NCBI RefSeq assembly: GCF_018362995.1
Contig: NZ_CP074372.1
Coordinates: forward strand, 3,782,001-3,846,000
Length of the DNA: 64,000 nt
DNA from: Chryseobacterium indologenes
GTDB taxonomy: Bacteria > Bacteroidota > Bacteroidia > Flavobacteriales > Weeksellaceae
Direction: 5' to 3'
A program made the position numbers and the translations under genes. This document shows, piece after piece, positions 9,356 to 18,658 of this stretch. Every line of letters starts with the position of its first letter. Position 1 is the stretch's first letter. The notes beneath the pieces are model-generated. The model was given only the letters and a program-made list of their open reading frames with translations. It ran no database searches and was not told the origin of the DNA.

Positions 9356-10036
9356 TTAATTCTGATTCAAAAAAGTAACAAGCTTTATCAAATCTTCGTC
9401 TTTATCAAATTTTATTTTATTGGACTTAAAGAAACCACTTAAACTATCTTTTTTATCAGGGAATTGTTCAATGATTTCTTTTTGATTTTTAGGTTTCTTT
9501 ATAAAGCCTTTATCTGTTTTGATGTAATATACTGGCGCTTGTGTCTTAAAGTTGGCTGGTCTTTCACTTGCGTAAGAATTTGCAGCCGGAACAACATCAG
9601 TAAATTTAGTTTTGATTTTTTTGTATAAAGTGTTTTTTCCGTTCACCAATTCAAAGAAATATCCATTTAAATCATCTGAAGTATCGAGTAATACGATCAC
9701 CCGTTTAGGTGACAGAATTTCAATTCTTGAAAAATCAGTTGTTTTTGGAAGAACCTGAATATTTCCGTTTTTCTTAAATTCAATTTCATCAGTGTAGCTA
9801 TTATAGCGTATAGGAACCTGTTCATAATTAACAGCAATCTTTGCATCGGAAAATTCTTTGCCAATATATGGGGAATCTCCTGCAATTTCATCATATTTAA
9901 ATGTCTTACCTGTAGTTGAGTTAATGCCATCAAATACGGATTGTGCTCCTGTAGCACCATTTACTGAAAGTGTATTTTGTGCAAAGCTAAAACTGAAACT
10001 GGCTATGGCTAATGTTGTTAAAACAATTTTTTTCAT
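9356..10036 (-). CDS. Secreted protein of unknown function
   Basis: This 226-residue protein has a clear Sec signal peptide (MKKIVLTTLAIASFSFSFAQ, cleavage after about residue 19). The mature part mixes predicted beta-rich polar stretches with a Lys/Asp-rich C-terminus (KKPKNQKEIIEQFPDKKDSLSGFFKSNKIKFDKDEDLIKLVTFLNQN ends the protein, given here only as a compositional region over the last 47 residues). There is no lipobox and no T9SS sorting domain, so it is probably periplasmic. It is a single gene, convergent with infB and divergent from the SusC gene. I recognise no family, and the neighbours do not suggest a job. Confidence 0.75.
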   Translation of the reverse strand: MKKIVLTTLAIASFSFSFAQNTLSVNGATGAQSVFDGINSTTGKTFKYDEIAGDSPYIGKEFSDAKIAVNYEQVPIRYNSYTDEIEFKKNGNIQVLPKTTDFSRIEILSPKRVIVLLDTSDDLNGYFFELVNGKNTLYKKIKTKFTDVVPAANSYASERPANFKTQAPVYYIKTDKGFIKKPKNQKEIIEQFPDKKDSLSGFFKSNKIKFDKDEDLIKLVTFLNQN

Positions 10037-10377
10037 GTTTAATTTATTTTAGGATATAAATATATTACTTTTAAAAAGAAACCCGTGTTTATTTTTTAAG
10101 TTTAATGAAAGAAGATATTTGCATTGTTGAAGAATTAAATCAAAGATGATACTAAATTAAAAAAACACCTAGATGCTTGAAAATTAGCATCGTTGCAATT
10201 TAGAATAATTATAAATAATTATTTTTTGATTGTCTTGAAAGTGTTAAAAAGTGAGTATTTTGAGTTTTTGATTTAAATTATAATAATTTTTAACGGGCAA
10301 TATTATGAATTATGATGTGTGTGGTGGGTTTGAATTAGTTTATCATGAATATATCTAAGATTTGTGAATCTGAAAAA

Positions 10378-10409
10378 TTTGCTAGTGTTAATATTTATTA
10401 ACATATTTG
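10378..10409 (+). promoter_or_regulatory. Promoter of the first SusC/SusD operon
   Basis: A TTTG -33 element (10378-10381) lies 20 nt before CATATTTG (10402-10409), one mismatch from TAnnTTTG. The gap is filled by the palindrome at 10387-10402. The expected transcript start is near 10415, about 23 nt before the ATG. Confidence 0.68.
10387..10402. promoter_or_regulatory. Palindrome between the -33 and -7 boxes (candidate operator)
   Basis: GTTAATA-TT-TATTAAC is a perfect 7-bp inverted repeat placed between the two promoter elements. A second inverted repeat of similar composition, ATATTAA (10420-10426) and TTAATAT (10433-10439), overlaps the start codon. The sequence is AT-rich, so chance palindromes are possible. 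The position is what makes it a candidate repressor or activator site. Confidence 0.5.
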
Positions 10410-10437
10410 CTCCTAAAATATATTAAAATTTGTTAAT

Positions 10438-13302
10438 ATGAATGTTAAATTACGTGTATTAACGGCTGGTGTTTTGTTTTTTACAGGACAGGCTGTATTT
10501 GCTCAGGAAAAAGACTCCAAGGACAAAAAAGACAAGGAGACAAAAATTGAGGAAGTAGTTGTCTTAGGATATAGTAAGACCGCTACAAAAGCAAAATCTA
10601 CAACTTCTTCAGTGACAGTAGGTGCTGAAACATTAGAAAACAGACCTAACATTTCTGTTCTGAATTCAATTCAAGGAACAGCACCAGGTATTGTTATTAA
10701 CTCTGGATCTGGTTCTCCAGGTTCTGGTAAATTCAATATCTTGATTAGAGGTATGAGCTCTTTGAATGGTTCAAGAGATCCGTTGTATGTAGTAGATGGT
10801 GTTATCACTTCAGGTTCACAGTTTAGAAACTTAAACTCTTATGATATTGAGACATTCAGTATTCTGAAAGATGCACAAGCTACAGCGATTTATGGTAACA
10901 GAGCTGCAAATGGAGTTGTTGTAATTACAACAAAAGGAGGGAAATTTAATTCTGGACTAAGGATTTCTTATGATGCATTGACCTCTTTTTCAATGATACC
11001 AAAGCCTGACTATAATATGTCAAGCGCTAAACAACAATTACAAATACAAAAAATTTATGGAGGTGGGTTCGCTGCAGACCAGGGCTTATCTCAGGAAGAT
11101 ATTGATAACTGGGCAATAGATACTGACTGGAGAAAACAATTTACTCAAGTAGGTATTTCCCAGCAGCATAACCTAGCTATTACAGGAGGAGGAGAAAATA
11201 TAAACAACTTCTTGTCTTTAGGATATTTAGATAGTGAAGGTACTGTAAAGTCTACAGATTTCAAGAGATTTACCTTAAGAAATAACTTAAGTGGTAAGTC
11301 TAAAGATGGTAGATTAACTTTTGGGACAATTCTAGGTTTAGGATACTCTAAAAGAAACCAGTTAGATGATGAAGAAAATACAGGAATTAGTTCCAATGTA
11401 ATCCAAAATGCATTATTTGGAAGTGTGCTTTCACCTTCTTATGTAGCGCCTAATCCGTATTCTAATGGGGTACAGCTTTTCAATGCTATTGGACAAAATA
11501 GTGCAGGAAACAGAGCTTGGATTCTTCAGGATAACATTAATGGAGGAGTAAGAAACAGATTTACTGAATTAAGTATTTCTGCTAATGCGAATGTAAATTA
11601 TAAGCTTACTGATTACCTAAGTGTAGGTAACAGAACAGGCATAGAATATAAAGAATACGAAAGAATTTTTGCTAGAGGAGCTCAAGGTTATTTATCTACA
11701 GCTGTAGCTGCAGGAGCAGGGGCTAAATATGGAGGATCAGAAAGTTTTACTACAACTCAAGATCTGACATTTAACAGTATTACAAACATTACTTTCAACA
11801 AGACATTCGGTGATCATACTGTTTCGGTAGCTGCTTACATGGATTATATCAAAGCTCATGTAAATACAAATACACAAACTCAAAACGGATTAAACCCATT
11901 ACAGTGGCAGTTTGGTGCAGGAACAGGATACATTCCTTTTAATCCTGATACACCTAATATTTACAGACCTACTGTAGGTGCTTCAAAAGTAACTGCTGGA
12001 ACTTTAGCTTATTTCGGTACATTAGACTATGACTATAAAGATAAATATGGAGTAAGTGGGGTTATCAGAAGAGATGGATCATACCGTTTCTTACCTACTA
12101 ACAGATGGGAGACGTTCTGGTCAGCTGCTGTAAGATGGAATATTGATAAAGAAGATTTCATGTCTAACTCTGGATTCAGATTGCTTAAACTAAGAGCATC
12201 AATTGGTACTACAGGTAACCAGAATTTAGGAGTTGCAGCTAATAACCAAAACCCATTAGCTTTACTTCCAAATAACTTCCTTGATTTATATTCAGGAATC
12301 TCAGGATACCAAAACTTGTTAGGATATAACTTTGTGAACTTATCGAATCCATATTTAAAGTGGGAGCAGGTAAAACAAACGAATGTCGGTGTTGATTTTA
12401 ACTATAAAGGTCTTGTAGAAGGTAGCTTTGACTACTATCAAAAGAGAACTACAAGAATGTTCAATACTTTACAAAGATCAGCTGTTACAGGTACTTACGG
12501 TATTAGAGGAAATGATGGAATCCTTGATAACAAAGGAGTTGAAGGTTTAATCAGGTTTAATGCAATAAGAACAGAGAACACTAAGCTATCAATCTTTGTT
12601 AATGGTGCTTACAACTCTAACAAAATCGTTTCAATGAGTAACGAAGATTTGTCAGGAGATGTTGTTAATGCTATCGGAGGTCCTGCTAGTCAGTATCAAC
12701 TATATCCATACGTAGGAGTAAACGCTGCAAATGGAAATATGCAATTCCTTGATATCAATGGAAATATTACAGAAAACCCACAACCTTCAGATAGAAGATT
12801 GACAGGGAAATCTCCATATGCTAAATTTACAGGAGGTTTTGGATTTAACTTCCAATATAAAGGATGGTTCCTTGATACATTATTCTCATACCAACAAGGA
12901 GGATATATTTATGACAATTTATACTCTTGGGTAATGAATCCTGATTATGCGGCTGCTAATATTAATGTATCTGCTAATTTATTGAATGCTTGGACTCCGG
13001 AAAATACTGGATCTGACGTACCTAATTTATTTGCTGATAATGCTGGTACAGATGGTTCTTCAGATAGATTCTTATATAAATCAGATTTCATAAGACTTAA
13101 AAATGTTTCTTTAGGATATTCATTTACTAAAGATCAGTTAGGAAAATTACCTGTTAAAGGAATTAAAGTATTTGTTCAGGCTGAAAACCTATATACATGG
13201 AGCAGCTGGAAAGGATTTGACCCTGAGCCGGTTACTACGTACTCATTAAATGTATATCCTAACCCTAAAACAGTATCAGTTGGGTTAAATGTTGATTTTT
13301 AA
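10438..13302 (+). CDS. SusC/RagA-family TonB-dependent outer membrane receptor
   Basis: This 954-residue outer-membrane importer works with a SusD-type lipoprotein and TonB to take up bulky nutrients. A signal peptide (residues 1-22, ending AVFAQ) is followed by a short Lys-rich segment and a TonB-box-like IEEVVVLGY (about 37-45). The plug carries NRPNISVLNSIQGTAPGI, LIRGMSSLNGSRDPLYVVDG and YGNRAANGVVVITTKGG, the RagA hallmarks. The long beta-barrel ends in an aromatic residue (VGLNVDF). It lacks the N-terminal carboxypeptidase-regulatory-like domain common in glycan-related SusC proteins. The SusD gene follows 12 nt later. No glycosidase or peptidase lies nearby, so the substrate is unknown. 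Confidence 0.95.
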   Translation: MNVKLRVLTAGVLFFTGQAVFAQEKDSKDKKDKETKIEEVVVLGYSKTATKAKSTTSSVTVGAETLENRPNISVLNSIQGTAPGIVINSGSGSPGSGKFNILIRGMSSLNGSRDPLYVVDGVITSGSQFRNLNSYDIETFSILKDAQATAIYGNRAANGVVVITTKGGKFNSGLRISYDALTSFSMIPKPDYNMSSAKQQLQIQKIYGGGFAADQGLSQEDIDNWAIDTDWRKQFTQVGISQQHNLAITGGGENINNFLSLGYLDSEGTVKSTDFKRFTLRNNLSGKSKDGRLTFGTILGLGYSKRNQLDDEENTGISSNVIQNALFGSVLSPSYVAPNPYSNGVQLFNAIGQNSAGNRAWILQDNINGGVRNRFTELSISANANVNYKLTDYLSVGNRTGIEYKEYERIFARGAQGYLSTAVAAGAGAKYGGSESFTTTQDLTFNSITNITFNKTFGDHTVSVAAYMDYIKAHVNTNTQTQNGLNPLQWQFGAGTGYIPFNPDTPNIYRPTVGASKVTAGTLAYFGTLDYDYKDKYGVSGVIRRDGSYRFLPTNRWETFWSAAVRWNIDKEDFMSNSGFRLLKLRASIGTTGNQNLGVAANNQNPLALLPNNFLDLYSGISGYQNLLGYNFVNLSNPYLKWEQVKQTNVGVDFNYKGLVEGSFDYYQKRTTRMFNTLQRSAVTGTYGIRGNDGILDNKGVEGLIRFNAIRTENTKLSIFVNGAYNSNKIVSMSNEDLSGDVVNAIGGPASQYQLYPYVGVNAANGNMQFLDINGNITENPQPSDRRLTGKSPYAKFTGGFGFNFQYKGWFLDTLFSYQQGGYIYDNLYSWVMNPDYAAANINVSANLLNAWTPENTGSDVPNLFADNAGTDGSSDRFLYKSDFIRLKNVSLGYSFTKDQLGKLPVKGIKVFVQAENLYTWSSWKGFDPEPVTTYSLNVYPNPKTVSVGLNVDF

Positions 13303-13314
13303 TAAAAAAGAATT

Positions 13315-14991
13315 ATGAAAAGAATTATAAATACAGTTTTAATTTTAGCAACTTTATCAGCAACAGGATTTGCTTTAAACAGTTGCCAGGATGCACTAGA
13401 TATTAAACAGGCTGGAGAATTGAAGCCTGAAGAAGTATTTACTAATGTATCAAATTTAAACGAAGCTTTAAATGGATCTGTTTATGCTCTGTTTGATCCA
13501 ATTGATGAAATATATTTTACTGCAGTTTTTACAGATGAAGTTAAGCCTGGAAGCGGTAGTGGTGGTCAGGAGTACGAGCTACACAGATTTTTCCTAGATC
13601 CATCTACTCAAGTAGTTGGAGGAGGGGCTGTAAGTACTGGCTCAAGTGATGGAATCTGGCTTAACAATTACAAAGTAATTAATAGAGTTAACAGATTATT
13701 GGAAGGGGCTAAAAGTATCACTCCTAATGCTAATGAAGTTGCTCAGTATAACAGTATCCTTGCACAGGCAAGAGCGATCAGAGCATTTTGCTATGTTCAA
13801 TTGGAATCTTACTTTGCACCTAACATGAAGGACCCTAATGGATTAGGTGTTATTCTTATAAAAGATGTGCCGGCAACTGATGCGAAGTTACCAAGAGCCA
13901 AGAATCAGGACGTTTATGACTTTATTAATGCAGATTTGGATTATGCTAGAAGTATTTTAGCATATTCTACTACTGAACCTTCAAGATATACTGTAAGTAA
14001 AGCATTTGTTAATGCACTTTCTGCTCGTTTCAATTTGTATAGAGGAAATACTACATTAGCTAAACAATATGCTAAAGAAGTAATAGATAATTCAGGTATT
14101 TCACTTACTGTTGCTACTCCGATAACAGGGTTTAACCCTCTTATAAATAGTGGCGCTGGTGGCGATTCGGGTCCTCTTACCAATCCAGCTTCTGCTAATT
14201 GGAATAATGCATTCTATGGAGGTCACTTAACTTCAAATGGGAATGGTCAACTAGGGTCGTTTAATCCATATAGAAATTTATGGAATGACAGATCTAGAGG
14301 TGAGATTCTTTTCTCTCTTAACAGACTTCCTCTGGGTGCTGGTGCTACTATCGGATCAAGATGGAACACAAACGCATCAGCTGCAACTGGAGTTCCAATG
14401 TGGTTCTTAGGTAGAAACTTATTCAATTTAATTTATACTCCTGCGGGACAACCTGATAAAGGGGATGTTAGAAGATACACTTATATAGATCCAACATCAA
14501 TCATTTCTGCAAATTATCAAAATGTTGACTCTAGAAATGATAGATTGGTTATTGATAAGTATCCTGGTAAAACAAGTACAGCTACAAGAAATGACCTTAA
14601 AGTATTCAGATTGTCAGAAATGTACTTTATTTTAGCAGAAGCAGAAGTCGCTGCAGGTAACTTAGCTTCGGCTCAGGCACTTATTCAGCAGGTGAGAGTT
14701 GCTAGAAACTATTTAGGTACTGCAACAACTCCTGTATATGCTAATGCTCAATCTGCTTATGCTGATATCTTGAAAGAGCGTAGAATTGAACTTGCTCTAG
14801 AAGGTCACAGATATATTGACTTAAAAAGACTTGCTACAGTTGCAGGAGTAACAATGGATAGAAACATTAAAGATGATTTTATCACATTACCGACTCTTAA
14901 CTTACCAAATGATAGTTATAAGTATACACTACCTATACCTGTACAAGAAACTTCTGCCAATCCAAATTGTCAGCAAAACCCTGGTTATTAA
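13315..14991 (+). CDS. SusD/RagB-family nutrient-binding lipoprotein
   Basis: This 558-residue protein is the surface lid of the SusC importer encoded 12 nt upstream. The lipoprotein signal ends in LNSC (Cys near residue 24). Typical SusD features follow: repeated helices with QARAIRAFCYVQLESYFAP (about 152-170), FRLSEMYFILAEAEVAAGN (about 430-450), and KERRIELALEGHRYIDLKRL near the C-terminus. Length is normal for a non-glycan RagB-like member. A strong terminator follows at 15016, closing the two-gene operon. The ligand cannot be inferred. Confidence 0.94.
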   Translation: MKRIINTVLILATLSATGFALNSCQDALDIKQAGELKPEEVFTNVSNLNEALNGSVYALFDPIDEIYFTAVFTDEVKPGSGSGGQEYELHRFFLDPSTQVVGGGAVSTGSSDGIWLNNYKVINRVNRLLEGAKSITPNANEVAQYNSILAQARAIRAFCYVQLESYFAPNMKDPNGLGVILIKDVPATDAKLPRAKNQDVYDFINADLDYARSILAYSTTEPSRYTVSKAFVNALSARFNLYRGNTTLAKQYAKEVIDNSGISLTVATPITGFNPLINSGAGGDSGPLTNPASANWNNAFYGGHLTSNGNGQLGSFNPYRNLWNDRSRGEILFSLNRLPLGAGATIGSRWNTNASAATGVPMWFLGRNLFNLIYTPAGQPDKGDVRRYTYIDPTSIISANYQNVDSRNDRLVIDKYPGKTSTATRNDLKVFRLSEMYFILAEAEVAAGNLASAQALIQQVRVARNYLGTATTPVYANAQSAYADILKERRIELALEGHRYIDLKRLATVAGVTMDRNIKDDFITLPTLNLPNDSYKYTLPIPVQETSANPNCQQNPGY

Positions 14992-15015
14992 TCATACAAT
15001 AATCATATTATACAG

Positions 15016-15042
15016 AACCCCTGCTCAAAGCAGGGGTTTTTT
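15016..15042 (+). terminator. Terminator of the first SusC/SusD operon
   Basis: Stem AACCCCTGC (15016-15024) pairs with GCAGGGGTT (15030-15038) around a 5-nt loop and is followed by a T run to 15042. Confidence 0.9.
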
Positions 15043-15083
15043 ATGTCCTTTTATTTCTTATTTTTGCTGTACAATAATGAATA

Positions 15084-17021
15084 ATGAAGTACATCCTTTT
15101 CATACTCTTCTCTTTAAGTTTTGTAGCCAAGGCTCAGGTCGTTAATAAAGCTGATACAAAGCCTCAACCTAAAAAAGAAGATACTCTTGTGATAGATTCC
15201 GGGAAAAAAGATTCCCTGAAAATTTTCAAGCCTACTATTAATGATTATCTGTATCAGACTCAGTTTTCTGAAAAGAAAGTTTTTGATACCGTAATGACTT
15301 TTGATAAAACCTATATCTTTTCACAACAAAATAATAAAGATAATTTTGGGAGAGTACAGACTGCCAATATAGGATCGGGATTCAATCCTCTTGTATTTGA
15401 AGTGAATGATGAGCAGAACCTATCTTTGCTACCATCCAATAAATCTTATATGATCATTGGGGCCAATGACGTGAAATACTATGATGTAAAAACACCTACC
15501 GCTACATTTGTTTATCATAATGCAATGCGAAACGGGGCTGCTTTAACATCTACTTATACCCAGAATATTGGAAAAAGATTTAATTTTGCTCTTGAGTATA
15601 TGGGTCTTCGTTCTCAGGGACTTTACAGAAACTCATTAGCAGCGAATAACAATACTTTATTTTCAGGTCACTATATTTCAAAAAGTGGAAACTATGAAAT
15701 TTTCGCTCACTATCTTCACCAAAATGTAAACAATCAGGAAAGTGGGGGTATTACAGAAGATAATCTTTTTATGAATGGTGACAGTAATTATAGCAACAGA
15801 CAAAATGCCCAGGTGAATCTGGCATCGAGCAGCTCACAGTTTTCTTACAGAAGATACTACTTGAGCCACCAGTTCACTCCATTTAATTCCGGAAAATTTC
15901 CTTTCAGTATAAGACATATTATTTCGCATCAGGGGAATAAATATTATTATAACCAGTCAGCTTTAGAATCTTATTGGTATGATGCTCCTACTGAATTGGT
16001 TAATGGTTTCCCATTGACTACAAAAAAATATTCTGAAAACTTCAGCAATACGGTGAGCTTGATTTTTAATAATGAGAAATTCAAACTTGATGCTGGTGTA
16101 CGTTATCAGATGATCAAATTGGGAATAAGAGATATTGTTGCCCTTAATGGTGTTCCTTTTCCTGGTGAACTTAAAGAAAACAGAATCGGAGCGGTAGGAA
16201 ACTTACAGGTAAAACTTTGGGATAAAATCCAGCTGAATTCATTCCTTGAATTTTCAAACGGAAGCCAGTTCAAAAGCTACCTTAAAACAACCAATAATCT
16301 AAAGTTTGAGCCTATTAAAGATTATTTTGTTAATGCCAAAGTAAATTTCCAAAGTGCCTATCCTTCGTTTAATTACTTGTTGAATACTTCCGTTTACAAC
16401 AATTTCAATTATTATCTTGAAAATGCAAAGAACCAGTCTGTCATGGAAGTGGGTGGAAGTATCAATTTGAAATGGTTTAAAACAGAGATTTTTGCCAACT
16501 ATTTCAGAATAGATAACTTTACTTATTTTGACAGCAACGGAAATCCAAAACAAAGTGATAATTCTGTGAATATCTCTCAGATCGGAGGTGATGCTACATT
16601 CAGCTTCAACAAATTCCATCTGAATACAAGGGTACATTTCCAAAATACTTTAACAAATAAAGAATTGCTTCCTATGCCCGGCTTTATTGGTAGAGCCAAT
16701 TTCTTCTACCAGACACAGGCATTCAAAAAAGCAGCAGAAATTCAGGCAGGTATCAAAGTATATTACTTTTCTAAATTTGCCTCAAGAGATTATTTCCCTG
16801 TTCTTAACGAATATATCCTCCCAAGAGCAGATTCATTTTCAATTGGAGGACAGCCTATCGCCGATATCTATATCAATATGAAAGTTAAAAAGATGTTCTT
16901 TTTCATAGAAGGTCAGCAGATAGGAACTGTTATTTCCAATAACAAAGCATATGCATTTCCACATTATCCGGTATATGATTTCAGATTGAATATCGGGATC
17001 GTGTGGTATTTGTTCAACTAA
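15084..17021 (+). CDS. Putative porin, outer membrane beta-barrel protein (Porin_10-like)
   Basis: This 645-residue protein starts with a signal peptide (MKYILFILFSLSFVAKAQ). A Lys/Asp-rich linker follows (about 20-50), and the rest consists of alternating aromatic and polar strands typical of an outer-membrane barrel, ending VWYLFN. NDYLYQTQF and the strand pattern resemble the Bacteroidota 'putative porin' family, but this is pattern recognition by eye. The next gene, bshC, begins 12 nt later, so the two are probably co-transcribed. No promoter with both boxes was found in the 93 nt upstream of its ATG. The transported solute is unknown. Confidence 0.8.
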   Translation: MKYILFILFSLSFVAKAQVVNKADTKPQPKKEDTLVIDSGKKDSLKIFKPTINDYLYQTQFSEKKVFDTVMTFDKTYIFSQQNNKDNFGRVQTANIGSGFNPLVFEVNDEQNLSLLPSNKSYMIIGANDVKYYDVKTPTATFVYHNAMRNGAALTSTYTQNIGKRFNFALEYMGLRSQGLYRNSLAANNNTLFSGHYISKSGNYEIFAHYLHQNVNNQESGGITEDNLFMNGDSNYSNRQNAQVNLASSSSQFSYRRYYLSHQFTPFNSGKFPFSIRHIISHQGNKYYYNQSALESYWYDAPTELVNGFPLTTKKYSENFSNTVSLIFNNEKFKLDAGVRYQMIKLGIRDIVALNGVPFPGELKENRIGAVGNLQVKLWDKIQLNSFLEFSNGSQFKSYLKTTNNLKFEPIKDYFVNAKVNFQSAYPSFNYLLNTSVYNNFNYYLENAKNQSVMEVGGSINLKWFKTEIFANYFRIDNFTYFDSNGNPKQSDNSVNISQIGGDATFSFNKFHLNTRVHFQNTLTNKELLPMPGFIGRANFFYQTQAFKKAAEIQAGIKVYYFSKFASRDYFPVLNEYILPRADSFSIGGQPIADIYINMKVKKMFFFIEGQQIGTVISNNKAYAFPHYPVYDFRLNIGIVWYLFN

Positions 17022-17033
17022 AAACTGTACAGG

Positions 17034-18620
17034 TTGAAAACAATAAATAAAATATCATTCAACGATATAGAAAGTATTCCTCAATTGGTAAAAGATTTTT
17101 TGACTCAGAAAATTGAGGGTTTTGAAAATAATACATTTTCTTTAGATCATTTTAAACAACAGATTCATCTGAAAAAAGACTCTTTTTCATCGGGGAAGAG
17201 AGAAGTTTTATCAGAGGTGTTCGAAAACCAGCTCTCAAGCTTATCTCTTTCTTCAAAACAGAGAGAAAATCTTGAAAATCTTAGACAACCTAATACATTT
17301 ACTATTACGACGGGACATCAATTGAACCTGTTTTCGGGACCTGTTTTCTTTGTCTATAAAATTCTGCAGACTATAAAGACATGTACCTATCTGAAAGAAA
17401 ATTTCCCGGATTTTAATTTCGTACCGGTATATTGGATGGCCTCAGAAGATCATGATTTTGCAGAGATCAATCATTTTAAAACCGAAAATAATTATTATGA
17501 GACCAATGAGAAGTCAGGTGGTCCGGTAGGAAGAATTCAGATCAGCGATACTTATTTTATTTCTGAATTTGAAAAAGAATTCAAAGATTCTATTTTCGGA
17601 ACCGAGCTGATCTTAATGATGAAAGAAGCTTATAAAGCAGGAAACACTTTAACGGAGGCAATTAAGATTCTTGTCAACCGTCTTTTTTCAGAATTCGGGC
17701 TTTTGATTTTGGATGGAGATTCTAAAGAACTTAAAAATCAAATGAAGGAGATCTTTAAAGATGAACTTCTTCACTTTGGTTTACAGAAAACATCTAAGAA
17801 TAAAGTAGATTTTCTGACAGAAAAATATGGGAAAGTTCAGGTAAATCCCCGCGAGATTAACCTTTTCTATCTTTCTGAAACCAGAGACAGAATAGAATTT
17901 AACGGACAGAAATACATTATTGTAGATAAAACGATTCAGTTTACAGAAGAAGAAATACTGGCTGAATTAGAAAATCATCCGGAAAAATTTAGTCCTAATG
18001 CTTTAATGCGACCGGTGTATCAGGAAAATGTACTTCCGAATCTGGCTTATATTGGAGGAAATGCTGAAATTATGTACTGGCTGGAACTTAAAGATTATTT
18101 TTCAAAAATTAATATCCCATTCCCTATACTGATTCCAAGAAACTCAATGCTTTTCCTGAAAGAGAAAACATTACGGAAAATTGAGAAACTGGATCTTAAA
18201 ATAGAAGACTTTTTCCAGAATTTTACCGTACTTACCAATCATAAAATTTTAAAAGATAATCCGATTTTACAATTACTCGACGAGAAAGAGGAATTGTTGA
18301 TTAGCAATTTTTCTGCATTGAGAGCTTCAGCAGAAACAACCGAAAAGTCTTTCGGAAATATGGTAAAGGCAGAAGAAGTACGACAACTAAAGTCATTTAA
18401 GAGAATGAAAAAACGTCTGCTTAATGCTGAAAAAATAAAACAGAATGAATTGCTGGAAAGACTTGAAAATCTGTTTTTAGATGTTCATCCCGCAAAAACA
18501 TGGCAGGAAAGAGTGTATAACTTTAGTGTATTCTTTTCAGATTACGGCTATTCGTGGCTTGAAAATTGTTTGGAAGAAATGGTGGTTCAAGATTCAAAAT
18601 TAATAATTGTTGCCATTTAA
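17034..18620 (+). CDS. bshC: Bacillithiol biosynthesis cysteine-adding enzyme BshC
   Basis: This 528-residue protein is thought to add cysteine to glucosaminyl-malate in the last step of bacillithiol synthesis, the low-molecular-weight thiol of Firmicutes and many Bacteroidota. The family signature is very clear: TTGHQLNLFSGPVFFVYKI (about 96-114) followed by FVPVYWMASEDHDFAEINH (about 131-149). There is a Rossmann-like core and a C-terminal coiled coil (about 420-490). The start is TTG at 17034, just 12 nt after the porin gene stop; no ATG gives the conserved N-terminus. bshA and bshB are not in this window. Confidence 0.95.
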   Translation: MKTINKISFNDIESIPQLVKDFLTQKIEGFENNTFSLDHFKQQIHLKKDSFSSGKREVLSEVFENQLSSLSLSSKQRENLENLRQPNTFTITTGHQLNLFSGPVFFVYKILQTIKTCTYLKENFPDFNFVPVYWMASEDHDFAEINHFKTENNYYETNEKSGGPVGRIQISDTYFISEFEKEFKDSIFGTELILMMKEAYKAGNTLTEAIKILVNRLFSEFGLLILDGDSKELKNQMKEIFKDELLHFGLQKTSKNKVDFLTEKYGKVQVNPREINLFYLSETRDRIEFNGQKYIIVDKTIQFTEEEILAELENHPEKFSPNALMRPVYQENVLPNLAYIGGNAEIMYWLELKDYFSKINIPFPILIPRNSMLFLKEKTLRKIEKLDLKIEDFFQNFTVLTNHKILKDNPILQLLDEKEELLISNFSALRASAETTEKSFGNMVKAEEVRQLKSFKRMKKRLLNAEKIKQNELLERLENLFLDVHPAKTWQERVYNFSVFFSDYGYSWLENCLEEMVVQDSKLIIVAI

Positions 18621-18639
18621 TTTTAAAGAAGTATTTTTG
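18609..18639 (+). promoter_or_regulatory. Promoter of the LysM/PBP1 gene, inside the bshC 3' end
   Basis: GTTG (18609-18612) and TATTTTTG (18632-18639) are 19 nt apart. The -33 half overlaps the last codons of bshC. The ATG of the next gene is at 18659, giving a leader of about 15 nt. Confidence 0.65.
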
Positions 18640-18658
18640 TAAATTATAATTATCGACT

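Larger units (their letters stand above)
10037..10437. other. 401-bp AT-rich intergenic region between divergent genes
   Basis: It holds the start region of the secreted protein at 10036 and the promoter and palindrome of the SusC/SusD operon at 10378-10409. I see no open frame with a recognisable product and no RNA structure in the middle (10060-10370). Confidence 0.6.
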
